Shown: piece after piece, positions 56,693 through 64,000 of the stretch
Layout of the letters: the number at the start of each line of letters is the position of its first letter
Position numbering within the stretch: the stretch's first letter is position 1
Assembly (NCBI GenBank): GCA_910575545.1
Contig: CAJTFH010000016.1
Coordinates: 1 to 64,000, forward strand
Direction of reading: 5' to 3'
Source of the DNA: Bacteroidales bacterium
GTDB lineage: Bacteria > Bacteroidota > Bacteroidia > Bacteroidales > Muribaculaceae
Length of the DNA: 64,000 bases
The notes under the pieces: generated by a model
Database searches by the model: none
The model's input: the letters and a program-made list of their open reading frames with translations, nothing else
Told to the model about the DNA's origin: nothing
Translations under genes and position numbers: made by a program

Positions 56693-58507
56693 ATGAAATA
56701 TAGAAGCATTCTTGCGGCTGCATTTGCAGCTATGGCGCTGGCATCTTGGGGATGGCAGCCTGCGGGCGACCGCATCAAGACCCCTTGGGCGGAGACGATC
56801 GATGTTGAAAACGTGTGGGGTGAATACCCGCGTCCGATTATGGAACGTAGCGACTGGAAAAACCTGAACGGCCTGTGGCAGTATGCCATTGTGCCGGCGG
56901 GGGAAAACAATCCAAAGAAATGGGACGGGGAGATCCTTGTGCCTTTCGCTGTTGAATCGAGCCTGTCGGGGGTCGGTAAGACCGTAGGCGCCGACCAGGC
57001 GTTGTGGTATGAACGCTCTTTCACTGTGCCTTCGTCATGGAAAGGGAAAGATGTGATGCTGAATTTCGGCGCCGTTGACTGGCAGTGTGACGTGTGGGTT
57101 AACGATGTGAAGGTGGGCGCCCACAAGGGCGGTTTCACCCCCTTCAGCATCAATGTCACACAGGCGCTTGCCGCAAAGGGTGATAATGTGTTGAAGGTTA
57201 GGGTGTGGGATCCGACCGACCGTGGCTACCAGCCGCGAGGAAAGCAGGTTGAACGCCCGGAGGGGATATGGTACACCCCTGTGACCGGTATCTGGCAGAC
57301 TGTTTGGCTCGAACCTGTTGCCAAGAGCCATATCACCGGATTGCGCATCCAGTCAGACATCGATGCCAATACGCTGACTGTAGGTGGTGAGGCTTCTCAT
57401 ACCGGTGGCGTATTATTGGTAGAAGCTAAGGTGTTCGACAATGGCCGCGAGGTTGGTTCAGGCAAGAGCATCAATGGTGAGTCGGTGGTGATTGCCATGC
57501 CTGATGGTGCGAAACTGTGGTCGCCCGATTCTCCTAATCTCTACGATCTTGAAGTGACGCTCTACGATAACGGTAAAGCGGTAGACAAAGTGAAGAGTTA
57601 TGCCGCCATGCGTAAGTTCTCGACAAAACGGGATGCCGATGGCATTGTTCGCCTTCAGCTTAACAACAAAGACCTGTTCCAGTTCGGCCCGCTCGACCAG
57701 GGCTGGTGGCCCGACGGGCTTTACACGGCCCCCTCTTATGAGGCTATGGTCTATGATGTTGACAAGACAAAGGATTGGGGTTTCAATATGATCCGTAAGC
57801 ATATCAAGGTTGAACCTGCAACATGGTATACCTATTGCGACCGCAAAGGAATCATTGTTTGGCAGGATATGCCCAGTGGCGACAACGGCCCCGAATGGCA
57901 GAACCGCCGCTATTTCGACGGTATCGAGAAACAACGCTCGCCTGAAAGCGAGGCTACTTACCGCCGTGAATGGAAGGAGATAATGGATTGTCTGTATAAC
58001 TATCCTTGCATCTCCACCTGGATTCCTTTCAATGAGGCGTGGGGGCAGTTCAAGACCCCGGAAATCACTGCGTGGACGAAGGCCTACGACCCGTCTCGTC
58101 TGGTGAATCCGGCTTCGGGAGGCAATTTCTATACATGCGGTGATATTCTTGACCTGCACAACTATCCCGGCCCGGAGATGTATCTCTATGATGGCCAGCG
58201 GGCTAATGTACTGGGTGAATATGGCGGCATAGGCATGGTAGTTGACGGTCATATATGGACTCCAGACCGCAACTGGGGCTATATCCAGTTTAAAAGCCCC
58301 GGTGAGGTTACCGACAAATATGTTGAATATGCTAATGAGCTGGCACGCCTGGCTAAAGCCGGTTTCACCGGCGCTGTCTACACACAGACCACTGATGTTG
58401 AGATGGAGGTGAACGGGCTGATGACCTACGACCGCAAGGTGATCAAGGTTGATGAAGACCGTGTTGCCCGCGCGAACCGTGCTGTCTGCGAAAGCCTTAA
58501 CAAATAA
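56693..58507 (+). CDS. GH2 family glycosidase
   Basis: A 604-residue GH2 enzyme with a signal peptide. It has a sugar-binding jelly-roll (LNGLWQYAIV, WYERSFTVP, GAVDWQCDVWVNDVKVG), an Ig-like domain and a TIM barrel. The acid/base is Glu448 (IPFNEAWGQF) and the nucleophile is Glu509 (LGEYGGIGM). It is short, with no C-terminal domains, as in a Bacteroidetes subgroup whose characterised members act on galactose- or arabinose-type linkages. The ATG at 56693 is preferred over a TTG two codons earlier. Confidence 0.9.
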   Translation: MKYRSILAAAFAAMALASWGWQPAGDRIKTPWAETIDVENVWGEYPRPIMERSDWKNLNGLWQYAIVPAGENNPKKWDGEILVPFAVESSLSGVGKTVGADQALWYERSFTVPSSWKGKDVMLNFGAVDWQCDVWVNDVKVGAHKGGFTPFSINVTQALAAKGDNVLKVRVWDPTDRGYQPRGKQVERPEGIWYTPVTGIWQTVWLEPVAKSHITGLRIQSDIDANTLTVGGEASHTGGVLLVEAKVFDNGREVGSGKSINGESVVIAMPDGAKLWSPDSPNLYDLEVTLYDNGKAVDKVKSYAAMRKFSTKRDADGIVRLQLNNKDLFQFGPLDQGWWPDGLYTAPSYEAMVYDVDKTKDWGFNMIRKHIKVEPATWYTYCDRKGIIVWQDMPSGDNGPEWQNRRYFDGIEKQRSPESEATYRREWKEIMDCLYNYPCISTWIPFNEAWGQFKTPEITAWTKAYDPSRLVNPASGGNFYTCGDILDLHNYPGPEMYLYDGQRANVLGEYGGIGMVVDGHIWTPDRNWGYIQFKSPGEVTDKYVEYANELARLAKAGFTGAVYTQTTDVEMEVNGLMTYDRKVIKVDEDRVARANRAVCESLNK

Positions 58508-58524
58508 ACCGCCATACTATAATT

Positions 58525-60543
58525 ATGACCAGATTATTAAATACTTGCGCCGCCTCGCTGGCGGCGCTTGCCACCTTCATGCCTTTTGGAGCTGACGCTT
58601 CAACGCGGTTGCTTCTGAAACAACCGGGTGGGGCTGCATGCAGTTACGAGCTAAAGGATGCAGGAGCCGGGCGTATGATTACTGCCGACAACAGCTCATT
58701 GCCACTGAAAATCACCCGCACGGCGGTCAGAAAAGCCGACGGCACGACCGACCTGACCCTGACGGTTGAGGCTACTGAAAAATGCCGTTTCAATATTGCC
58801 GAGACCAGCGTTATGAATGGTACGCGGCATGAGGCGTGTGAGTTTTATATGCCTGGATTCTGGTATCACCACAATCTTAGGTCGCCAGAGAATGCCCCGT
58901 CATTCCGCACATCCGATAGCTGGGTCGTGCGTGAAGACCGTCTGAGCACCCCTTTGACCGGTATCTATGACCCTGCCACAAAACGTGCCTGCACTGTGGT
59001 GCGCACCGGCAGTGACAGCGCCGACTGCATTGTGCAGAACCAGTCGGGCGATGTGATTCTTCCCGCTCACACTTCGGTGGGTTTCACCGGCTTTAGGAAT
59101 GAGGGTGGTATGGCTGCGTTGGAGTTCGGTTATCCCTACATAGAAGCTCCCAAGCGGTATATACGCAAGCTGACGCTTATCGACCCGATCCGCACGTTTG
59201 AAACCATAGAAAAAGGGGAGAAGCGCACCATCAGCTGGCAGTTGCGTGAGTTTCAGGCAGATGATTACTCTGATTTCGTGGCCGATGTGTGGAACTATTC
59301 CTACGATACTTTCGCACCGGAAAAAGTGTCGGATGTTGTTGACGGGGACGGGGCTAAAAGTTGCCTGGCTAATTATTTCCGCGAGAGCTATGTCGACAAA
59401 TATGATTTGAAATATTTCTCTGGCGCCGGATTGCGCACCGATGATTGCAATAACACCGGTGATTATGAGGTCGGATTCGTGGGCCGTGTGCTACTCAATG
59501 CCTACAATGCGTTGGAGCATGGCCGCAAACAAGCCGACAAGGATTTGGTTGAGAAGGCGAATGCCATTTTTGAAAGCACGCTTGAACACGGGTTTACCCC
59601 CGAAGGGTATTTCCGTGAAGCGATGCATATGGAACGCGGCTGGGAGACTGATGTGATGAGCATCCGCCGCCAGTCGGAGGGTGTTTTCGCTATCTTGAAC
59701 TATCTCGATGCAGAGCGCCGTCTTGGCAACCGACACCCGCAGTGGGAGGCGAAGATGAAGTCTGTGCTCGACAGGATTCTGTCGCTTCAAGATGCCGATG
59801 GCAGTTTTCCCCGTAAGTTCAAGGGATCGGGAGAGATTGTTGACCGGTCGGGCGGTAGCACACCGTCGGCGACCCTGCCGCTTGTAATGGCTTACAGCTA
59901 TTTCAAAGACAAACGCTATCTGGAAAGCGCACGGCGCACTGCCGGTTATCTCGAACATGAACTGATTGACAAAGCTGACTATTTCTCTTCGACACTCGAT
60001 GCCAACTGCGAAGATAAGGAGGCATCGCTATATGCTTCAACCGCGATGCATTATCTCACTTATGTGACCAAGGGTAAAGAAAGGGAGCATTACATGGATT
60101 TGTGCCGCAAATCGGCCTATTTCTGCCTGTCGTGGTATTATATGTGGGATGTGCCTTTTGCTCCCGGCCAGATGCTCGGCGATGTCGGTTTCCGCTCGCG
60201 CGGGTGGGGCAATGTGTCGGTTGAAAACAATCATATTGACGTGTTCATCTTCGAGTTCGCAACGGTGCTCGACAAACTGTCGGCACATTATAACGAACCG
60301 CGTTTCGCGGGATTCTCTGAAGTGATCCGTAGCTCGATGCTCCAGCTGTTGCCTAAGGAGAACAATATGTTCGATATTGCCAAAGCCGGTTTCTATCCCG
60401 AGGTGGTGCAACACACCACTTGGGACTACGGACGCAACGGCAAGGGCTTCTACAACGACATATTCGCCCCCGGCTGGACTGTGGCTTCTCTGTGGCAGAT
60501 GCTGTCGCCCGACCGCGTAGACAATTTCTTTGCCAAGCGTTAG
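58525..60543 (+). CDS. Unclassified exported protein with (alpha/alpha) barrel, putative glycosidase
   Basis: A 672-residue secreted protein in the GH2 operon (17-nt gap). Residues ~25-250 form a beta-sandwich; residues ~260-672 are helical with repeating hairpins (GFVGRVLLNAYNALEHG, MSIRRQSEGVFAILNYL, TLPLVMAYSYFKDKRYLESA, ASLYASTAMHYLTYVTKG) as in (alpha/alpha)6 enzymes. Acidic residues in EAMHMERGWETD and DADGSFPRKF are candidates for catalysis. I do not recognise a named GH family. Its place among arabinan-type genes suggests a carbohydrate substrate. Confidence 0.7.
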   Translation: MTRLLNTCAASLAALATFMPFGADASTRLLLKQPGGAACSYELKDAGAGRMITADNSSLPLKITRTAVRKADGTTDLTLTVEATEKCRFNIAETSVMNGTRHEACEFYMPGFWYHHNLRSPENAPSFRTSDSWVVREDRLSTPLTGIYDPATKRACTVVRTGSDSADCIVQNQSGDVILPAHTSVGFTGFRNEGGMAALEFGYPYIEAPKRYIRKLTLIDPIRTFETIEKGEKRTISWQLREFQADDYSDFVADVWNYSYDTFAPEKVSDVVDGDGAKSCLANYFRESYVDKYDLKYFSGAGLRTDDCNNTGDYEVGFVGRVLLNAYNALEHGRKQADKDLVEKANAIFESTLEHGFTPEGYFREAMHMERGWETDVMSIRRQSEGVFAILNYLDAERRLGNRHPQWEAKMKSVLDRILSLQDADGSFPRKFKGSGEIVDRSGGSTPSATLPLVMAYSYFKDKRYLESARRTAGYLEHELIDKADYFSSTLDANCEDKEASLYASTAMHYLTYVTKGKEREHYMDLCRKSAYFCLSWYYMWDVPFAPGQMLGDVGFRSRGWGNVSVENNHIDVFIFEFATVLDKLSAHYNEPRFAGFSEVIRSSMLQLLPKENNMFDIAKAGFYPEVVQHTTWDYGRNGKGFYNDIFAPGWTVASLWQMLSPDRVDNFFAKR

Positions 60544-60656
60544 GAGTGGTGGCGGAGAGCGGGAAATGCTGTGTCAGAAAGCATAAAACCTGCGAAGGTA
60601 GACAAAAATACTATATTAAGAGACGGAATTTACGTGTGCCTCATGTTTTCTTTTCC

Positions 60657-60664
60657 TAATTTTG
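60657..60664 (+). promoter_or_regulatory. -7 box of the SGNH-protein gene
   Basis: TAATTTTG, 36 nt before the ATG at 60701. Confidence 0.6.
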
Positions 60665-60700
60665 CATAAGGGAATTCCCAAAGCTAACCATAAACCTAAC

Positions 60701-63700
60701 ATGAATAAATTCTTGCAACTTATTATCGGGGCGGCGGCTTTATCCTCCGCCCCGTTTGTTTTTGCCGATGTGTGCCAGACGATGTTTATCGACTTCGGCG
60801 ATGTAAATCCCAATAATACCGGAGCTTACAGGGGTGAAACCACCGAGGGTGCGGATGTCAACGGGAACTGGTGGAATAATATGAAAAGCTCAGGCAACAA
60901 TTATGTCTACCCCGGCACGACAGTCAATCTCGTTAACAGCGCCAATGTGCCTACAGGCTACAACATCCTCCTGAACCACCGTTTCATGACCAACGGGTCG
61001 GCTGCCGCAGGAGGCCTCACCGATCCGTCGGCTGATTTCCTCGGAGAGCTTGCCGTGAACACTGCCACGATGGATTATCTGTTTATGGAGGATTTCCAGG
61101 ATTACAACTGCTTCACATTCAGAGGACTTGACAAGGAGAAAAGTTACCGTTTCTATGCTTTCGGAAGCCGTGCCAATAACCAGACACGCATAGGCAATTA
61201 TGAGTTCCGCGGAATGAACCGCTGGGATGCCGACCATCAGATGTCGGGAGAAGGGTGTGGCGCCGACGGGTATAATGGCAATAACAATAATCTGGCTGTG
61301 AGCGACCCTATTTTCCCCGATGAGAACGGATGTATCACTTTCACTATCCGCAGGGTGCAGAACATGTGCCATATCAATGCTATGAAAATCGAGGAGCGTG
61401 ATGATGAACCCCGTCCGGACGATGCATATACCCTGACACAGACGATGTATGTCGATTTCGGCGAGATTCCTGAATATCGCAAGCATGGCCACAAAACCGA
61501 GGGGGCCGACGTAAACGGGAATTACTGGAACAATATCTACAGCACTCATAATGACAATATACCGGCCAATTCCGAATGGCCGCTTGTTAACTCGCGCAAT
61601 GAGGTGTCCGGCATCACTGCCAAGAACCTGGATAACCTGAAAACAAACGGTACTGCCGCTGCCGGAGGGTTGGAAAATCCTACGGTCGAAAACTTGCGCG
61701 ACCTTGCGATCGCCACTGCCACGGAAGATTATTTCTATGTGGAGAACCATCAGGCCACGGTCAATATAGAGTTCATTGGGGTTGACCCGAAGAAGGCCTA
61801 CCGCGTGCACGCTTTCGGTTGCCGCATCACTAATGAGACGGGCGACCGTTGGGCATATTTCAGCCTTAACGGCATCACCTCGTGGCGTGCACGCCAGGAT
61901 TTTTCAGGCCGTTGCATCGGCGGCCGCGACAGTGAGGGGAAAGATGTTCATGGCAATATCCGTAATGTTGCGGTGAGCGATTATATATTTCCGGATGCCA
62001 ACGGTAAGCTGACATTCACAATCGAGCGCAAAACGGGGTTATCGCACCTGAATGTTTTGAAACTTGAGGAGTTCGAGCCTAAAGAGGAGCCGAAGCCGGT
62101 GATGGCTGTCAAGGCACTTGCCGTGACTGGTTCTGCCGTAGAGGGTGGAGCAAATGTGGCGATGAATCCTGTCAGCCCTACGGGTATGCTGACCGGGAAA
62201 TTTGCCGGTTATCTGCGTCTGATTCCAGGCACATACTCGTTCAGGGGTTTGACAACCGGGGATGAAACCGTGGTATTCGGCGCCGGAAATGAGCCGGGCA
62301 CAGTCGAGGTTGACGGCGGGCTGTTCTCTGTTGCTTCTGAGCAGGTTGTCAGGCTGACAGTAGACACTCGCGCGGGCCAGGTTGAGGTTCTGCCGTTGGA
62401 GTCGCTGGCAGTGAAGGGGTCTGTTGCCCAGGATGGTGTCGCTTTGGGTTATGCAGGGAACGGCATCTGGAGCAGCAATGTGGAGCTGACCCGTGCCGGT
62501 GGCAATGAATATATAGGCCGTTATATCTATTTCGCTTTCAATGGCGATGATGCACTGGCTGTCAAACGCGTTGCGCAAACCGACAAGGTTGTTATGCTGT
62601 CGCAGGGCTATGAGGGGGAGAATATCCGCCTGAATCCGGGTAAATACGACATCAGTGTCGATATGCGCCAGGGTGTTTTCTCAATTGAACCTGAGGAAGC
62701 TCCCTATCGTGTGTCGGTGTTCGGGTCGTCGGTTGCCAACGGCCAGGGAGCTGATAATTTCAGGGGATATGCATACCTCTTTGGTGAACAGTTGAAGAAA
62801 CGCAAAGCCGACGGCGACAGCAGCTATCCGTTCTACACCTCAGGGGTGTCGATAGGTGGAAACACTACCAGACATCTTATCGACCGCTATGACGATATGT
62901 TGCGCGATGGTGGCGCATTCGTGATGATCGGCCTGTCGCTTGGCAACGAGGGTATTCATGGCTCAGCGAATCCGCAAGGGGTTTTCAATGGATTCCGCGA
63001 CAATATGTTGCGGTTGATTGAAGATATCCGCCGTGACGGTAAGACCCCTGTGGTTGTCAACAACTACACACGTGGCGACTATAACGACGAAGACTACGGA
63101 TGGGTGAAACAGATGAACATGCTCATACATGAATGGGACGTGCCGTCTGTCAATGTTCTTGGTGCTATCGACGACGGCACTGGCAAATGGTCGGCAGGTT
63201 ATATCGCCGACGTGGCCCACCCGAATGTGCAGGGGCATCGGGAGTTCATGTACGCTATCGTTCCGTCTCTGTTCGATGCGCTTGTTGAAGGGAAGAAACA
63301 TCCGCAGCGTGACCTTACGAAATCGATGGCAGTGGGTAATGGCACTACTATCAGTTTGAATCATGAAGGGACGGTGCATCCATTCACCATCAATATGCGC
63401 GTGAAAGGGGATGCCGCCGGACGTTTGTTGACATTCGAGCATGGCAGCCGCAAACAGTATCGCGGAGCGCTGACGGTCAATGCCGACGGCACCATAACAT
63501 ACGATTCCCCTCTGAAAGATAACTTTACTACCTCGGTGGCGCTTGTCGACGGCCAGTGGCACGATGTGGCTTTAACGCATTACCATGCCCGTGGCTATAC
63601 CGCGTTGTATATCGACGGGGTTGAGGCCGGTTCGGTTGCCGAGCGTCTGACATTGGGCGAAGTGGTGTTCGGCGATGCCGACAACAAATCGGTGAGCCGC

Positions 63701-64000
63701 GATTTCGGTGAGATTGCTTTCTGGCGCTCAGGGATGAATGCGCAGGAGATTGCCGCCCACCATGAGGGTAAGATGATGAAATCGAGCCTCGAAATTTATT
63801 CTCCGATGCAACAGGATGGTGTGAATATTCCTAACCAGGCGCAGAGCTTGAATTTCATGACTGTCAAACCTGCTCAGTCTGGCGTGGATGTTGTTGATGC
63901 CGACGGCAACGCTAACAGCATCCATGTGGTTTCCGGGAATGGTTCTATGAGGGTAAGTGCTTCTTGTGGAGGCTCTGTTACGGTCAGTAGTGCCGACGGC
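60701..64000 (+). CDS. Giant secreted SGNH-hydrolase protein with duplicated N-terminal modules (cut by window edge)
   Basis: Exactly 1,100 codons are visible with no stop. A signal peptide (LSSAPFVFA) is followed by two tandem ~200-residue modules (~24-225 and ~245-455), each with T-M-x-x-D-F-G, TEGADVNGN(W/Y)WNN, NG(S/T)AAAGGL and Y-R-x-x-A-F-G. Beta modules follow, then an SGNH/GDSL esterase domain (~667-870): FGSSVANGQG (Ser676/677), a GLSLGNEG block, and Asp837-x-x-His840 (DVAHPN). A laminin-G-like module (~880-1030) and the start of a tail domain follow. It probably removes acyl groups from glycans at the surface. No gene call ends in the window, so its length is a minimum. Confidence 0.82.
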   Translation, partial: MNKFLQLIIGAAALSSAPFVFADVCQTMFIDFGDVNPNNTGAYRGETTEGADVNGNWWNNMKSSGNNYVYPGTTVNLVNSANVPTGYNILLNHRFMTNGSAAAGGLTDPSADFLGELAVNTATMDYLFMEDFQDYNCFTFRGLDKEKSYRFYAFGSRANNQTRIGNYEFRGMNRWDADHQMSGEGCGADGYNGNNNNLAVSDPIFPDENGCITFTIRRVQNMCHINAMKIEERDDEPRPDDAYTLTQTMYVDFGEIPEYRKHGHKTEGADVNGNYWNNIYSTHNDNIPANSEWPLVNSRNEVSGITAKNLDNLKTNGTAAAGGLENPTVENLRDLAIATATEDYFYVENHQATVNIEFIGVDPKKAYRVHAFGCRITNETGDRWAYFSLNGITSWRARQDFSGRCIGGRDSEGKDVHGNIRNVAVSDYIFPDANGKLTFTIERKTGLSHLNVLKLEEFEPKEEPKPVMAVKALAVTGSAVEGGANVAMNPVSPTGMLTGKFAGYLRLIPGTYSFRGLTTGDETVVFGAGNEPGTVEVDGGLFSVASEQVVRLTVDTRAGQVEVLPLESLAVKGSVAQDGVALGYAGNGIWSSNVELTRAGGNEYIGRYIYFAFNGDDALAVKRVAQTDKVVMLSQGYEGENIRLNPGKYDISVDMRQGVFSIEPEEAPYRVSVFGSSVANGQGADNFRGYAYLFGEQLKKRKADGDSSYPFYTSGVSIGGNTTRHLIDRYDDMLRDGGAFVMIGLSLGNEGIHGSANPQGVFNGFRDNMLRLIEDIRRDGKTPVVVNNYTRGDYNDEDYGWVKQMNMLIHEWDVPSVNVLGAIDDGTGKWSAGYIADVAHPNVQGHREFMYAIVPSLFDALVEGKKHPQRDLTKSMAVGNGTTISLNHEGTVHPFTINMRVKGDAAGRLLTFEHGSRKQYRGALTVNADGTITYDSPLKDNFTTSVALVDGQWHDVALTHYHARGYTALYIDGVEAGSVAERLTLGEVVFGDADNKSVSRDFGEIAFWRSGMNAQEIAAHHEGKMMKSSLEIYSPMQQDGVNIPNQAQSLNFMTVKPAQSGVDVVDADGNANSIHVVSGNGSMRVSASCGGSVTVSSADG

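Overview
This window looks like a chromosome segment of a gut Bacteroidales, most likely a Muribaculaceae-type organism. The signs are two adjacent SusC/SusD loci, a hybrid two-component sensor, a DUF6377 regulator, many lipoproteins, C-terminal secretion/sorting-like tails, and promoters built on the Bacteroidetes -7 box TAnnTTTG (most often TAATTTTG). The genus assignment is inference from gene content, not a phylogenetic result. I saw no rRNA, tRNA or CRISPR array.

Layout. 1-467: the start of a DDE transposase, running off the left edge. 574-3776: a GH51 arabinofuranosidase gene that has lost its catalytic core in frame, followed by a GH105-DUF2264 (GH154-type) fusion. 4048-8401: a tightly packed lipoprotein / TonB-dependent receptor / DUF4249 lipoprotein unit of unknown substrate. 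8626-15004: an M6-type metalloprotease lipoprotein and a 1,497-residue multi-domain secreted protein. 15106-18229 (minus): the glutamate-dependent acid-resistance pair gadB and gadC. 18534-19778: two membrane-anchored DUF4230 proteins. 19762-21749 (minus): an ATPase/HNH pair that matches the Septu (PtuA/PtuB) anti-phage architecture and has its own well-formed promoter. 21851-22230 (minus): a broken SusE/F-like tail.

22238-36810 is a first polysaccharide-utilisation locus: a GH43-type enzyme divergent from a DUF6377 regulator, then SusC, SusD, a three-module SusE/F-like lipoprotein, a GH27-like lipoprotein and a SusB-like GH97. The GH97 keeps the three glutamates of inverting alpha-glucosidases, so an alpha-glucan target is likely. 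36890-39512 holds a DUF418 membrane protein and a DEAD-box helicase transcribed apart from one perfect palindrome. 39503-40190 holds two truncated gene tails joined head to head.

40346-64000 is a second utilisation locus: GH43, a hybrid two-component regulator, SusC, SusD, a GH43-fold lipoprotein without the usual catalytic acids, an FG-GAP protein, a small sorting-domain protein, a GH93/sialidase-fold protein, a GH2, an unclassified helical-barrel protein and a large SGNH-hydrolase protein cut by the right edge. Together with the GH51 and GH105 genes at the left, this points to arabinan, arabinogalactan or other plant cell-wall side chains. In each locus, SusC/SusD and the surface lipoproteins would bind and import glycan, periplasmic or surface hydrolases would trim it, and the local regulator would sense a breakdown product.
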